From Alphaproteobacteria bacterium PA2 (GTDB lineage: Bacteria > Pseudomonadota > Alphaproteobacteria > Caulobacterales > Caulobacteraceae), in assembly GCA_002256425.1 (NCBI GenBank), contig NKIZ01000001.1, positions 2,763,001-2,827,000 on the forward strand: a DNA stretch of 64,000 bases. Reading direction: 5' to 3'. The notes below the pieces were generated by a model. That model saw nothing but the letters and a program-made list of their open reading frames with translations. It was not told where the DNA came from and made no database searches. The translations under genes and the position numbers were made by a program. Of this stretch, positions 41,857-51,152 are shown piece by piece. The stretch's first letter is position 1, and each line of letters opens with the position of its first letter.

Positions 41857-42773
41857 GCAGCCTCCGTCGGGGTTTCGCGGACACCCAGCACCCGGCAGAG
41901 GGCGTAGACCAGGTCGGCCCGGTTCAGGGTGTAGAAGTGGAAGTCGGAATAGCCCTCTTCGGCCAGGCCTGCGCACATTTCCGCAGCAACGCTGGCGGCG
42001 ATGAGTTTGCGGCTCTCCGGATCCTTGTCCAGGCCTTCGAACAGATTGCCCAGCCAGTCCGGCAGGGTGATGCCCACGGGGGCGGCCATCTTCTTGAGGC
42101 CCTTGAAGTTGGACACCGGCATGATCCCCGGCGAGATCGGAATGGTCACTCCGGCCTTGCGGACCCTGTCCATGAACCGCAGGAAGCCGTCTGTGTCATA
42201 GAAGAACTGGGTGATGGCCCGGGTGGCGCCGGCGTCAATCTTGGCCTTCAGGACGTCGATGTCCTTGTCCAGATCGGCGTTTTCGGGATGACCCTGGGGA
42301 TAGAGACTGACGCTGACCTCGAAATCGCCAATGGCCTTTATGCCCTTGGTCAGCTCAGTGGCGTTGAGATAGCCGTCCTCCCGGGGAACATAGGCGCCGC
42401 CGATCTGGCCGGGGGGATCACCGCGAAGGGCGACAATGTGCCGGATGCCTGCGTCCCAGTAGGCCTGGACCACCTCGTCCACCTCGGCCCGGCTGGCCTC
42501 GACGCAGGTCAGGTGGGCGGCGGGCTTCAGCGTGGTCTCCTTCAGCATCCGCACCACCGTCCGGTGGGTCCGGTCCCGGGTGGAGCCACCGGCGCCGTAG
42601 GTCACCGAGACGAAGGTCGGGTTCAGGGGCTCCAGACGGCGAATGGCCTCCCACAGGCTCTCTTCGGCCTCAGGGGTCTTGGGCGGCGAAAACTCGAAGG
42701 AGATTGAAGGTCGTTTGGCGAGGCCTGCACCGGCCCGGGCCACCGGTCCCAAAGCGCTCCTGGTCTGGCTCAT
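41853..42773 (-). CDS. metF: Methylenetetrahydrofolate reductase
   Basis: A 306-residue FAD/NADH enzyme that makes the 5-methyltetrahydrofolate used by MetH. It has ISFEFSPPKTPEAEESL (the catalytic Glu region), FVSVTYGAGGSTRDRTH and a barrel with IVALRGDPPG. The ATG at 42773 is used because GGGGAG stands six bases before it; the TTG two codons earlier would overlap the previous stop. The distance to the ArsR-methyltransferase stop is then 2 bases. Confidence 0.95.
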   Translation of the reverse strand: MSQTRSALGPVARAGAGLAKRPSISFEFSPPKTPEAEESLWEAIRRLEPLNPTFVSVTYGAGGSTRDRTHRTVVRMLKETTLKPAAHLTCVEASRAEVDEVVQAYWDAGIRHIVALRGDPPGQIGGAYVPREDGYLNATELTKGIKAIGDFEVSVSLYPQGHPENADLDKDIDVLKAKIDAGATRAITQFFYDTDGFLRFMDRVRKAGVTIPISPGIMPVSNFKGLKKMAAPVGITLPDWLGNLFEGLDKDPESRKLIAASVAAEMCAGLAEEGYSDFHFYTLNRADLVYALCRVLGVRETPTEAA

Positions 42774-42775
42774 AC

Positions 42776-43741
42776 TCAACTCCCCTTACTCGGCTGGCCG
42801 CGTTGGGCGGTCCAGATCTTGACGGTCAGGCCGTCCTTGCGGGCCGACGGCAGGGCGTCGATACGCACCTCCGACAGTCCGGTTTCTTCCAGCCAGCGGC
42901 TCATCTCGGCGTCGGTGAAGCCGAGGCGGCGGTGCTGATGCTGCTCACGCAGGAATTCCAGGGCGTGGGGCGCGAAGTCGACGATCAGCAGTCGCCCCAC
43001 CTTCCCCACCAGCCGCCCGGCCTCACGTACTGCGGCGGCCGGGTCGCCCAGATAGTGCAGGACCTGATGGACAACCACTAGGTCGGCGCTGCCGTCCGGC
43101 AGGCGGGTGTCAAAAATGTCCCCATGACGCAGCTCGCAGGCCTTCAGCCCGGCCTCGGCCACATGGGTGCGGGCTATGTTCAGCATCTGCTGGGAGAGAT
43201 CGAGCCCAACCGCCGTCGCCGCCCGGGGAGCAAGCAGGGTCAGCATACGTCCGGTGCCGGAGCCAAGGTCCACCAGACGCCGGACAGGATCAGGACCCAC
43301 AGCCTCAAGGATCGCCGCCTCCACGGCAGCTTCCGAAACATAGAGCGACCGGATCTCGTCCCAGCGCGCCGCATTGCGGGCGAAATAGGCGTCGGCGTCC
43401 GAGGACCGTTCGGCCCGCACCGCCTGCAATTGCTCGAAATCCCGGGCCAGGACCGGGTCCTGATCCTCGGTACGCCCCAGAATGTCGTCAGCCAGGCCAC
43501 GGGCCTCGCCCCCAGCCGCCAGCCGGTAAAAGACCCAGGCGCCATCGGGGAACCGCTCCACCAGACCGGCGTCGGCCAGCAGCTTCAGGTGCCGCGACAC
43601 CCGGGGCTGGCTCTGGTCCAGGATCTTGCACAGTTCGAGGACGGCCAGCTCTTCCCGTGACAGCAGGGCGAGGATACGCAGGCGCGATGGCTCCCCCGCC
43701 GCCCGCAAGACCTCAACCGTTTGATTCGCCGTCAAACTCAT
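42776..43741 (-). CDS. ArsR-type regulator fused to a SAM methyltransferase domain
   Basis: A 321-residue two-domain protein. Residues 1-85 form an ArsR winged helix: AGEPSRLRILALLSREELAVLELCKILDQSQPRVSRHLKLLADAGLVERFPDG. Residues about 115-310 form a class I methyltransferase domain with DLGSGTGRMLTLLA, DLSQQMLNIA and DLVVVHQVLHYLGDP. The ArsR part lacks the usual metal-binding Cys pair; its one Cys (ELCKIL) is isolated. Fusions of this type at the head of methionine-cycle genes suggest sensing of SAM or S-adenosylhomocysteine by the second domain. The gene starts 5 bases from a perfect palindrome and has no visible ribosome site, so its mRNA may be leaderless. Confidence 0.9.
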   Translation of the reverse strand: MSLTANQTVEVLRAAGEPSRLRILALLSREELAVLELCKILDQSQPRVSRHLKLLADAGLVERFPDGAWVFYRLAAGGEARGLADDILGRTEDQDPVLARDFEQLQAVRAERSSDADAYFARNAARWDEIRSLYVSEAAVEAAILEAVGPDPVRRLVDLGSGTGRMLTLLAPRAATAVGLDLSQQMLNIARTHVAEAGLKACELRHGDIFDTRLPDGSADLVVVHQVLHYLGDPAAAVREAGRLVGKVGRLLIVDFAPHALEFLREQHQHRRLGFTDAEMSRWLEETGLSEVRIDALPSARKDGLTVKIWTAQRGQPSKGS

Positions 43742-43746
43742 GGGTC

Positions 43747-43777
43747 ACATAAAGATATCTTTATGTCTTTATGTCAA
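43747..43777 (-). promoter_or_regulatory. Promoter with a perfect 20-bp palindrome before the methionine operon
   Basis: ACATAAAGAT is followed at once by its exact reverse complement (43747-43766). On the minus strand a perfect TTGACA (-35, plus-strand 43772-43777) precedes it. The palindrome covers the -10 position and ends 5 bases before the ATG. A further CTTTATGT half-site overlaps it (43767-43774). This layout is what an autorepressing ArsR/SahR-like protein would need. Role inferred. Confidence 0.7.
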
Positions 43778-43856
43778 GTTAACATGGACCGGTGAGCGAG
43801 GCTGGTCCCGTATACACCACCAACTGAAAAATGGATCGTGAACGGGCGGCGGTCCG

Positions 43857-44786
43857 TCAGGAATAAACCGGGCTCGACAGGGGCTCTCCCGCAAAGTGCA
43901 GGCGCAGGTTCTCGAAGCACTGGCCGATCATCAGGGGCAGGGAATTGGTCGTGCCCCCGGCCGTGTGGGGCGTCAGGAAGGTGTTGGGCACGTCGGCCCA
44001 GCGCTCGGGCGGCGTCGGCTCCACGGCGAAGACGTCGAGGCCCGCCCGGCCCAGCCTTCCGGCCTTGAGGGCGTCGATCAGGGCGTCCTCATCAATGACC
44101 GAGCCCCGGGCCACATTGACGATCATGCCGTCCGGACCAACCGCATCGATCACCTGGGCCGACACCGCCTGGCGGTTGGAAACATCGGCCTTGCAGGCCA
44201 CCACCAGAATGTCGCTGTCCTGGGCCAGCTGCAGCAGGGTTTCGGCCCTCGGCCATTTCGCATCCGGCTTGGGATTGGGACCCCACCAGGCGACCTCCAT
44301 ACCGAAGGCTTCGGCCCGGACAGCGACCGCCTGCCCGATATGGCCCAGGCCCATAATGCCCATCTTCAGGCCGCGCAGGCCCCGGGGCGGCCGCATGCGC
44401 GACTCCTGGCTCCACTTGCCGGCCCGCAGTTGTGCGTCCCCGGCCAACAGGTTGCGCCAGGCGCCGATCATCAGGCCCATGGCCACATCGGCCACATCCT
44501 CGGCGTTCAGCCCCTCCGCATGGGTGACGGCTATGCCATGCTCGGTGCACCAGGGCACGTCCACCCCGTCATAACCGACGCTGACATTGGCGATCAGCTT
44601 AAGCGCCGGCAGGAATTTCAGGAATTCATGGGTCAGATGGTTCTCGCCCACATGGACAATGGCCTCGACCCGGCCCGCCTGCTCCAGACTCATGTCCCAG
44701 CGCCGGACAACCTCATACCCCTCGGCCTCCAGCCGGCCTTGCAGGCCCCCCAGCATTTCATGGGAAATCAGGACGGTCTTGGACAT
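43857..44786 (-). CDS. D-isomer-specific 2-hydroxyacid dehydrogenase
   Basis: A 309-residue NAD(P)-dependent oxidoreductase. It has the split substrate-binding domain, the Rossmann loop MGLGHIGQAVAVRA, the substrate Arg in VNVARGSVID, the Glu in DVFAVEPTPP and the proton-donating His in LTPHTAGGT. The family reduces glyoxylate, hydroxypyruvate or similar 2-oxo acids. The upstream region is shared with the divergent purB gene. Which 2-oxo acid is used cannot be told. Confidence 0.93.
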   Translation of the reverse strand: MSKTVLISHEMLGGLQGRLEAEGYEVVRRWDMSLEQAGRVEAIVHVGENHLTHEFLKFLPALKLIANVSVGYDGVDVPWCTEHGIAVTHAEGLNAEDVADVAMGLMIGAWRNLLAGDAQLRAGKWSQESRMRPPRGLRGLKMGIMGLGHIGQAVAVRAEAFGMEVAWWGPNPKPDAKWPRAETLLQLAQDSDILVVACKADVSNRQAVSAQVIDAVGPDGMIVNVARGSVIDEDALIDALKAGRLGRAGLDVFAVEPTPPERWADVPNTFLTPHTAGGTTNSLPLMIGQCFENLRLHFAGEPLSSPVYS

Positions 44787-44898
44787 GGCGGTCTCCGGGA
44801 GAAGGCTGGGACTATAGCGGGAGAGTCCGGGGATTGGGCAAGGGGTCCGATCCGTGGTAACCGCCGGGCCATCGGAACCGCCGCACCCCGGAGACCAT

Positions 44899-46278
44899 GT
44901 GACCTCTCTGCCCCCACAGCCCCTGAGCCCATTGGATGGCCGCTACAGCGCCGCCGTCACCGCCCTTGGCGACTATCTGTCGGAAGCGGGACTGAACCGG
45001 GCCCGGCTCGAGGTCGAGGTCGAGTGGCTGATCGCCCTGACAGACCGGTCCCTGTTCGGATCCTCACCGCTCGGCGCCGACCACAAGACCAGCCTGCGGG
45101 CGCTCTATGGCGAGTTCGGGCCGGCGGAGATCAAATGGCTGGCCGACAAGGAGGCCGTCACCCGCCACGACGTCAAGGCGGTGGAGTATCTGGTCCGTGA
45201 CCGGCTGGAGACCCTGGGCCTGGGCGCCATTGCTGAACTGACCCACTTCGCCTGCACCAGCGAGGACATCAACTCGGCCTCCTACGCCCTCACCGTCCAG
45301 CGGGCCGTAAAGCTGGTCTGGCTGCCCAGGCTGAAGGGCGTCATCGCATCCCTGCGCGACATGGCCCATGCCCACAGGGACGCCGCCATGCTAGCCCGCA
45401 CCCACGGCCAGCCCGCCACCCCTACCACCATGGGCAAGGAGATCGGCGTCTTCGCCTGGCGGCTGCAGCGCGTTGGCCGGCAGATCGAGGCTGTGGAATA
45501 CCTGGCCAAGTTCTCCGGCGCGACTGGCACCTGGTCGGCCCATCTGGCCGCCGCCCCGGATGTCGACTGGCGGACCCTGTCCCGGGAATTCATCGAGTCC
45601 CTGGGGATCGGCTTCAATCCGGTGACGACCCAGATCGAGTCCCATGACTGGCAGGTCGAGCTCTATGACCGTATCCGCCATGCGGGCGGCGTTCTGCACA
45701 ACCTGGCCACGGACATGTGGGCCTATATCTCCATGGGCTATTTCACCCAGATCCCGGTGGCGGGGGCGACGGGGTCCTCGACCATGCCGCACAAGATCAA
45801 TCCGATCCGGTTCGAGAACGCCGAGGCCAATCTGGAGATCGCCTCGGGCCTGCTGGCGACCATGGCCCAGACCCTGGTCACCTCCCGCCTGCAGCGGGAC
45901 CTGACGGACTCCACCACCCAGCGCAATATCGGCGTCGCGCTGGGTCACTCCCTGGTGGCCCTGGACAACCTGCAGCGCGGCCTGGGCGAAGTCTCCCTGG
46001 CCGGGGACCTGCTGGCCGCCGACCTGGACGCCAACTGGGAAGTTCTGGCCGAAGCCATCCAGACCGTGATCCGCGCGGAAATCACCGCGGGCCGCTCGAA
46101 GATCTCCGATCCCTACGCCCTGCTCAAGGACCTGACCCGCGGCCATCGCCTGACGCCGACGGACATGGCCGCCTTCGTCCAGGCGCTCGATATTGGCGCG
46201 GAAGCCAAGTCCCGCCTGCTGGCCCTGACCCCGGCGGGGTATGCGGGCCTGGCTGCCGAAATCGCTGATCAGGTCTAG
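44899..46278 (+). CDS. purB: Adenylosuccinate lyase
   Basis: A 459-residue fumarase-superfamily enzyme that acts twice in purine synthesis (SAICAR to AICAR, adenylosuccinate to AMP). It carries SPLDGRYSAAV near the start, TSEDINSASYAL and the family signature GSSTMPHKINPIRFENAEAN. The general base/acid His residues are in RTHGQPATP. The GTG at 44899 is chosen because CGGAG stands five bases before it; the longer frame has no such site. It is 16 bases from the GST gene. Confidence 0.96.
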   Translation: MTSLPPQPLSPLDGRYSAAVTALGDYLSEAGLNRARLEVEVEWLIALTDRSLFGSSPLGADHKTSLRALYGEFGPAEIKWLADKEAVTRHDVKAVEYLVRDRLETLGLGAIAELTHFACTSEDINSASYALTVQRAVKLVWLPRLKGVIASLRDMAHAHRDAAMLARTHGQPATPTTMGKEIGVFAWRLQRVGRQIEAVEYLAKFSGATGTWSAHLAAAPDVDWRTLSREFIESLGIGFNPVTTQIESHDWQVELYDRIRHAGGVLHNLATDMWAYISMGYFTQIPVAGATGSSTMPHKINPIRFENAEANLEIASGLLATMAQTLVTSRLQRDLTDSTTQRNIGVALGHSLVALDNLQRGLGEVSLAGDLLAADLDANWEVLAEAIQTVIRAEITAGRSKISDPYALLKDLTRGHRLTPTDMAAFVQALDIGAEAKSRLLALTPAGYAGLAAEIADQV

Positions 46279-46294
46279 CCCGGAGGCTCACGCA

Positions 46295-47206
46295 ATGTCC
46301 GACATCCTTCTGCACCAGTACGATACCTCGCCCTTCTCGGAGAAGGTGCGGATCTGCCTGGGCATCAAGGGCCTGGCCTGGAGCGCGGTGGACCAGCCCA
46401 CCATCATGCCCAAGCCTGATCTGACACCCCTGACGGGCGGCTATCGCCGCATTCCGGTCCTGCAGATCGGTGCGGACATCTATTGCGACAGCCAGCTGAT
46501 CGTCCGTGAGCTTGAGCGGCGCTTCCCGCAGAAGCCGCTCTATCCGGCCGGCCTCCAGGGCATGGTCAATGCGATCGAGCAATGGTCCGACAAGTCGGTC
46601 TTCCAGTCGGCGGTTCCAGCGATTTTCGGCTCTATCGGCGATCGGGTGGATCCGGCCTTCGTCAAGGATCGCGAGGCGCTTTCAGGCCAGCCCTTTAACC
46701 TGGCGGCGATGAAGGCGGTCGCCCCCTTCGCTCTGACACAGATCAAGGCCCACGCCGCCCTGCTCGCCCAGCAACTCGCCGACAGCGGGGCCTTCCTGGC
46801 GGGCGCCGAACCCTGTCTTGCGGACGCCGCAGCCTATTACAATTTCTGGTTCCTCCGGTCCTTTGCGCCGGGTCTGGCTGACCGGTTTGACGACCTTGCC
46901 GGATTTGACGCCTGGTATGATCGGGTGAAGGCGATTGGCCACGGCCAGCGCGCCTCACTGTCGCGAAGCGGGGCCCTTGATGTCGCCAGGGCATCTGCCC
47001 CGGAGGCGTCTTCGATCCTGGCGTCCGACGCCGACCTGAAGGGCAGGACCGTGCGCCTCGCCGCCACCGACTATGGCCGGGACCCGATCATCGGCGTCTT
47101 TGCAGGGTCGACCCCCTACAGCCTGACCGTCGCCCGCGATGTTGAAGGCCTCGGTCAGATCAATGTCCACGTCCCGCGACTGGGCTATTCGCTCACCGTC
47201 GCCTAG
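46295..47206 (+). CDS. Glutathione S-transferase-like protein with a C-terminal beta-rich extension
   Basis: A 303-residue protein. Residues 1-80 are a thioredoxin-like GST N-domain (LHQYDTSPFSEKVRICLGIKGL; the Ser of TSPFSEKVR and the SQLIVREL site for glutathione). Residues 90-225 form the all-helical C-domain. The last about 75 residues (GRTVRLAATDYGRDPIIGVFAG to the end) are additional and beta-rich; they are not part of a standard GST of about 210 residues. GGAGG precedes the ATG. The 4-base stop overlap with the aminotransferase is convergent. Confidence 0.85.
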   Translation: MSDILLHQYDTSPFSEKVRICLGIKGLAWSAVDQPTIMPKPDLTPLTGGYRRIPVLQIGADIYCDSQLIVRELERRFPQKPLYPAGLQGMVNAIEQWSDKSVFQSAVPAIFGSIGDRVDPAFVKDREALSGQPFNLAAMKAVAPFALTQIKAHAALLAQQLADSGAFLAGAEPCLADAAAYYNFWFLRSFAPGLADRFDDLAGFDAWYDRVKAIGHGQRASLSRSGALDVARASAPEASSILASDADLKGRTVRLAATDYGRDPIIGVFAGSTPYSLTVARDVEGLGQINVHVPRLGYSLTVA

Positions 47207-48528
47207 GCCACCTCGTCCAGCACCCCGCCCAGGATTTCAATGATCCTGGCGATCTCATCCTCAGACACGATGAGCGGCGGTGAGAGGGCTATGGTGTCGC
47301 CGGTATAGCGGACCAGCAGTCCGGCCTTCAGGCAGCGGTTCAGCACCTCATAGCCCCTGGCCCCCGGCTCGCCTTCGCGGGGTGCCAGATCGAGGGCGCC
47401 CATCAGGCCCAGATTGCGGATGTCGGTGACATGGGGCTTGCCGCGCAGACTGTGCAGGGCCTCCTCCCAGACCGGCGACAGCCTGGCTACGCGGTCGAAA
47501 ATCCCCTCGCCCAGATAGATGTCCAGACAGGCCATGCCCGCCGCGCAGGCCGCCGGGTGGCCGGAATAGGTGAAGCCGTGGAAGAACTCGATGGTGGCTT
47601 CCGGTCCCTGGACGATGGCGTCGTGCACCTTCCGGTCCACAAAGACCGCGCCCATGGGAATGGCCGCATTGGTCAGCCCCTTGGCCGTGGTCATGATGTC
47701 GGGAACCACCCCCAGGGCCTGGGCCGCGAAGGGAGCGCCAAGACGGCCAAAGCCGGTAATGACTTCATCGAAGATCAGCAGGATTCCGTGTTTGTCGCAG
47801 AGGTCCCGCAGGCGCTTGAGATAGCCCACCGGCGGCGGCAGGACGCCGGTTGACCCCGCCACAGGCTCGACAATTACGGCGGCTATGGTCTCGGCGCCGT
47901 GCAACGCCACCAGGCGCTCCAGCTCATCGGCCTTTTCGGCGCCATGCGGGGGCAGGCCCTTGCTGAAGGCGTTCATCCCGACATCCCAGGTGTGGGGCAG
48001 GTGACTGACCGCCGGCAGGGTGGCGAAGGCCCGGCGGTTGTTGACCAGGCCGCCCACGGACAGGCCGCCAAAGCCGACCCCGTGATAACCCCGCTCGCGC
48101 CCGATCAGACGGACCCTTTGGCCCTCCCCCCGGGCCCGGTGAAAGGCCATGGCGATCTTGAGAGCGGTATCAACGGACTCCGATCCTGAATTGGTGAAGA
48201 AGATGCGGTCCAGACCTGGCGGGGCGATCTTCGTCAGGGCCTGGGCGAATTCAAAGACCAGGGGATGGCCCATCTGGAAGTTGGGAGCATAGTCCAGGGT
48301 CATGAGCTGGCGATGGACGGCGTCGGCGATCTCGACCCGGCCGTGGCCGAGATTGACGCACCAGAGGCCTGCACAGCCGTCCAGAACCCGGTCTCCGTCC
48401 GGTGTCTTGTAGTACATGCCGCTGGCCTCGCTCAGCAGGCGGGGCTGGGCCTTGAACTGCCGGTTGGCGGTAAAGGGCATCCAGAAGGCCGACATGTCGG
48501 GTTGGTTGTCGCCAAAATCAGCAGGCAT
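47203..48528 (-). CDS. Class III (omega) aminotransferase, beta-alanine:pyruvate type
   Basis: A 441-residue PLP enzyme. It opens with FWMPFTANRQFKAQPRLL, the usual start of the beta-alanine/omega-amino acid group. The phosphate-binding TNSGSESVDTALK, the pyridine-N Asp in LLIFDEVITGFGRLG and the Schiff-base Lys in MTTAKGLTNAAIPMG are in place. It would transfer amino groups from beta-alanine, taurine or related amines to pyruvate. The ATG at 48528 is the only well-supported start. No obvious pathway partner is adjacent. Confidence 0.92.
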   Translation of the reverse strand: MPADFGDNQPDMSAFWMPFTANRQFKAQPRLLSEASGMYYKTPDGDRVLDGCAGLWCVNLGHGRVEIADAVHRQLMTLDYAPNFQMGHPLVFEFAQALTKIAPPGLDRIFFTNSGSESVDTALKIAMAFHRARGEGQRVRLIGRERGYHGVGFGGLSVGGLVNNRRAFATLPAVSHLPHTWDVGMNAFSKGLPPHGAEKADELERLVALHGAETIAAVIVEPVAGSTGVLPPPVGYLKRLRDLCDKHGILLIFDEVITGFGRLGAPFAAQALGVVPDIMTTAKGLTNAAIPMGAVFVDRKVHDAIVQGPEATIEFFHGFTYSGHPAACAAGMACLDIYLGEGIFDRVARLSPVWEEALHSLRGKPHVTDIRNLGLMGALDLAPREGEPGARGYEVLNRCLKAGLLVRYTGDTIALSPPLIVSEDEIARIIEILGGVLDEVA

Positions 48529-48691
48529 GGTCGGACCTCACAGGGCTTGAACATGCCGACCTTAGCCGCTCCCAGAAAATATGGGAGGGGTCAGGCTGCC
48601 TCGGCGGCTTGCCTTGGACCATATGCCTGCGTATCAGCCATCCAGCATTTCCGGCCCCGTCGCCGCCACGCCACCTCCGAGGTATTTCAGC

Positions 48692-49708
48692 ATGCAAACC
48701 AAGCGCCTGGGCCGCAGCCCCATCGTCGTCTCCAAGATCTGCATGGGCACCATGACTTTCGGCTCGAGCGCCGATGAAAAAATGGCGCACAGGATCCTCG
48801 ACCGATCCCTCGAGGCCGGGATCAACTTCTTCGATACTGCGGAAAACTATCCCGTCCCGCCCCGCGAGGACTGGGCTGGCACCACCGAGGAAATCGTCGG
48901 CCGCTGGCTGAAGACCAAGCGCCGGGACGAAGTGATCATCGCCACCAAGGTCAGCGGCCCCAGCCACGGCTGGATCAAGTCGGCTCAGCGGGCCGGCATG
49001 ACCGCCCTGGACCGCCACAATGTCATGCGCGCTGTCGAGGCCAGCCTCAAGCGCCTGGGCACCGACTATATCGACCTCTACCAGACCCACTGGCCCGACC
49101 ATGGCACCGGCTATGAGCATGCCCTGGAGGCCCTCGATGATCTGGTCCGTGAAGGCAAGGTGCGGATCATCGGCTGCTCCAACGAAACCAGCTGGGGCCT
49201 GATGAAGTCCCTGTCGGTTTCGGAACAGCGGGGCCTGGCCCGGTTCGAAACCATCCAGAACAATCACAGCATGAACAACCGCCGCTTCGAGGACGACCTG
49301 GCCCAGGTCTGCCTGCAGGAAGGAGTCTCCTCCATCCCCTACTCGCCCCTGGCCGGCGGCGTCCTGTCGGGCAAGTACAATGGCGGCGCCACCCCGGACG
49401 GCGCTCGGTTCTCCAACTACCTCAAGCTGGGCGGCCGTCAGGCAGTCATGGCCAAGCGCTTCGTCAACGACAAGAGCCTGGCGGCTACCGAACGTTTCGG
49501 CGCCATCGCCCAGGAAGCCGGCATGTCCCTGGTGACCATGGCTACCGCCTGGAGCAAGCAGCACGACTTCGTCGCCTCGACCATTGTCGGTGTGACCCAC
49601 GAGGACCAGCTGGCCGATATCTTCGCGGCCGCCGACATCAATCTGAGCCCTGAGGTCATGGCCAAGATCGACGCGGTCTCGAAGGAAATCATGTACCCGA
49701 TGGGGTAA
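48692..49708 (+). CDS. Aldo/keto reductase, Tas-like
   Basis: A 338-residue NADPH-dependent reductase with the complete tetrad Asp48, Tyr53, Lys86 and His133 (FFDTAENYPVPP; IIATKVSGPS; LYQTHWPD). The blocks MGTMTFGSS, DTAENYPVPPRE and KVSGPS are those of the Tas group. In E. coli Tas is a plain NADPH aldo-keto reductase. The ATG at 48692 is preferred over the upstream open frame because it matches the family start and has GAGG ahead. Confidence 0.93.
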   Translation: MQTKRLGRSPIVVSKICMGTMTFGSSADEKMAHRILDRSLEAGINFFDTAENYPVPPREDWAGTTEEIVGRWLKTKRRDEVIIATKVSGPSHGWIKSAQRAGMTALDRHNVMRAVEASLKRLGTDYIDLYQTHWPDHGTGYEHALEALDDLVREGKVRIIGCSNETSWGLMKSLSVSEQRGLARFETIQNNHSMNNRRFEDDLAQVCLQEGVSSIPYSPLAGGVLSGKYNGGATPDGARFSNYLKLGGRQAVMAKRFVNDKSLAATERFGAIAQEAGMSLVTMATAWSKQHDFVASTIVGVTHEDQLADIFAAADINLSPEVMAKIDAVSKEIMYPMG

Positions 49709-49709
49709 G

Positions 49710-49762
49710 TGCACGCCGAAAAGTGGGACCCGGTTTGCGGCTCCCGTGCGCGTAATCAGGAA
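49710..49762. repeat. Alphaproteobacterial intergenic palindromic repeat, copy 1
   Basis: Between two convergent genes lies TGCACGCCGAAAAGTGGGAC then CCGGTTTGCGG and a GTGCGCG end. The centre (AAAGTGG...CGGTTT) and the flanking GCGC/TGCG arms resemble a common repeat of Rhizobiales and Caulobacterales, and match the element at 60053-60098. Confidence 0.55.
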
Positions 49763-49765
49763 AGC

Positions 49766-51022
49766 CTAGACCCTGTCGCAGACCTGGTCCAGGCGAGCCC
49801 AGCTGCGACCATAGGGCGTAGCGGGCCAGCGGGCCGGGCTCAGCATGGCGGCCCAACGGGCCTCGACCCGGGCCGCCTCGCGCCAACAGCCGGCTATGGT
49901 CGGGGCGTCCGGCGCCAGGGCGATCCGGGTCTGGAAGTCGGTCTCAATGGCGTCGCGTTCTGCAGCTATGGCGGCTTGGACCTCGTGGAAGTCCTTGAGC
50001 GCCCGGCGGTGGAAGGCTTCGTGCCGCCACCAGTGACTGGCCTCATCCCGGTGATCTGATGGCGTCGGCCCGAAGTCCGTGGGGCCGACCCCCAGGATCA
50101 CCGGCTTGAACAGGCTGAGGCAGGGCGCCGAGGTTCCGGTCACCCAGTGGACCGCCTGCTCATTGCCCAGCTCTGAAACCATGGACGCCACGGACTGACT
50201 GCGGCGGGGGCCCTCAGCGGCGTGCATGCAGATGGTGCGACCCGTCGTATTAGCCGGGCTCCAGTCGGTCGCTTCGCCATGGTCGCGCAGGATGGCCATC
50301 ATGGCCGATGGCGTCAGGGCCGGGACGTCGTCCAGCAGGGTCTGACCCCGGGCGCAGCGGCCCCGACCAAAGCTGACGGCGTCCCGGGCCTCATCGATCA
50401 GATGGGCGGCGACATCGAACCGCCCCTGCCCCTGCGCCTGAAGCCCCGGACTGATGGCGTCGAAGCCCGCGCCGATGCTGTAGGCGTTGGAGAGGGACCG
50501 GCGATCCCTCACCCGCTCTACCACCCAGTCACGGCCAACGGTTTCCAGGACATAGGCCTCTGATCGGTCGGCGATGATGAAGCCGTTCTGGTAATAGAAC
50601 CGACCCAGATGACCGCAGTCGCCCCCCTGGCCGTGGCGCTCCAGCAGGGTGATGATCACCTCAAGGGCCTCGGCGGCCGAGCCTCCGCGCTCAAGGCCCA
50701 GGCGGACCAGATCCATGCCGATCAGGGCGCGGCGTCTCTGTGCGGGGGTCCTGGCATGCAGGGCCTCATTGCCGATCACTACGCCGCGGTCATTGGCCCC
50801 CATCTCCGCCCCCCACATCCAGAAGGGCCGGCTGAGCAGGTAGGCGTGGGTGCGCGGGGCGTCAGGGATGGTGATGTAGGTGGCCCTGAGGTCGCCGCCG
50901 CCCTGTCGGGGAGGATGGACCTCCAGAACCTGGGCCTCATTGCGCTCGCGGTCACTGTTCTTGGCGAACAGAGCCGCGCCATTGGCGCTGGCGGCGGACA
51001 GGGCGGTGAGGGTGTCGCACAT
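49766..51022 (-). CDS. C69-family (secernin-like) N-terminal-nucleophile peptidase
   Basis: A 418-residue Ntn hydrolase. Removal of the initiator Met would expose the nucleophile Cys2 (MCDTLTAL). The family motifs ALFAKNSDRERNEAQVLE and GANDRGVVIGNEAL follow. Bacterial C69 members are dipeptidases, and human secernins are relatives. No signal peptide, so likely cytoplasmic. The lipoprotein at 51153 is divergent across 130 bases. Confidence 0.86.
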   Translation of the reverse strand: MCDTLTALSAASANGAALFAKNSDRERNEAQVLEVHPPRQGGGDLRATYITIPDAPRTHAYLLSRPFWMWGAEMGANDRGVVIGNEALHARTPAQRRRALIGMDLVRLGLERGGSAAEALEVIITLLERHGQGGDCGHLGRFYYQNGFIIADRSEAYVLETVGRDWVVERVRDRRSLSNAYSIGAGFDAISPGLQAQGQGRFDVAAHLIDEARDAVSFGRGRCARGQTLLDDVPALTPSAMMAILRDHGEATDWSPANTTGRTICMHAAEGPRRSQSVASMVSELGNEQAVHWVTGTSAPCLSLFKPVILGVGPTDFGPTPSDHRDEASHWWRHEAFHRRALKDFHEVQAAIAAERDAIETDFQTRIALAPDAPTIAGCWREAARVEARWAAMLSPARWPATPYGRSWARLDQVCDRV

Positions 51023-51152
51023 GGGGTCAGACTAGTCGGCGTGACACAGGGCGCAAACCACATCGCAGAATTTCAGGCTCAAACAACCCAAGAGTGCGTA
51101 ACGAAACCTTATCCCTTGCGCCCTTAGAAACGCGGTGAACCGGGGGTTTAGG

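Noticed and set aside
43742..43856. SAM or SAH riboswitch ahead of the methionine operon
   Set aside because: The only structure is the DNA palindrome next to the start codon, and there is no room for an aptamer between promoter and ATG.
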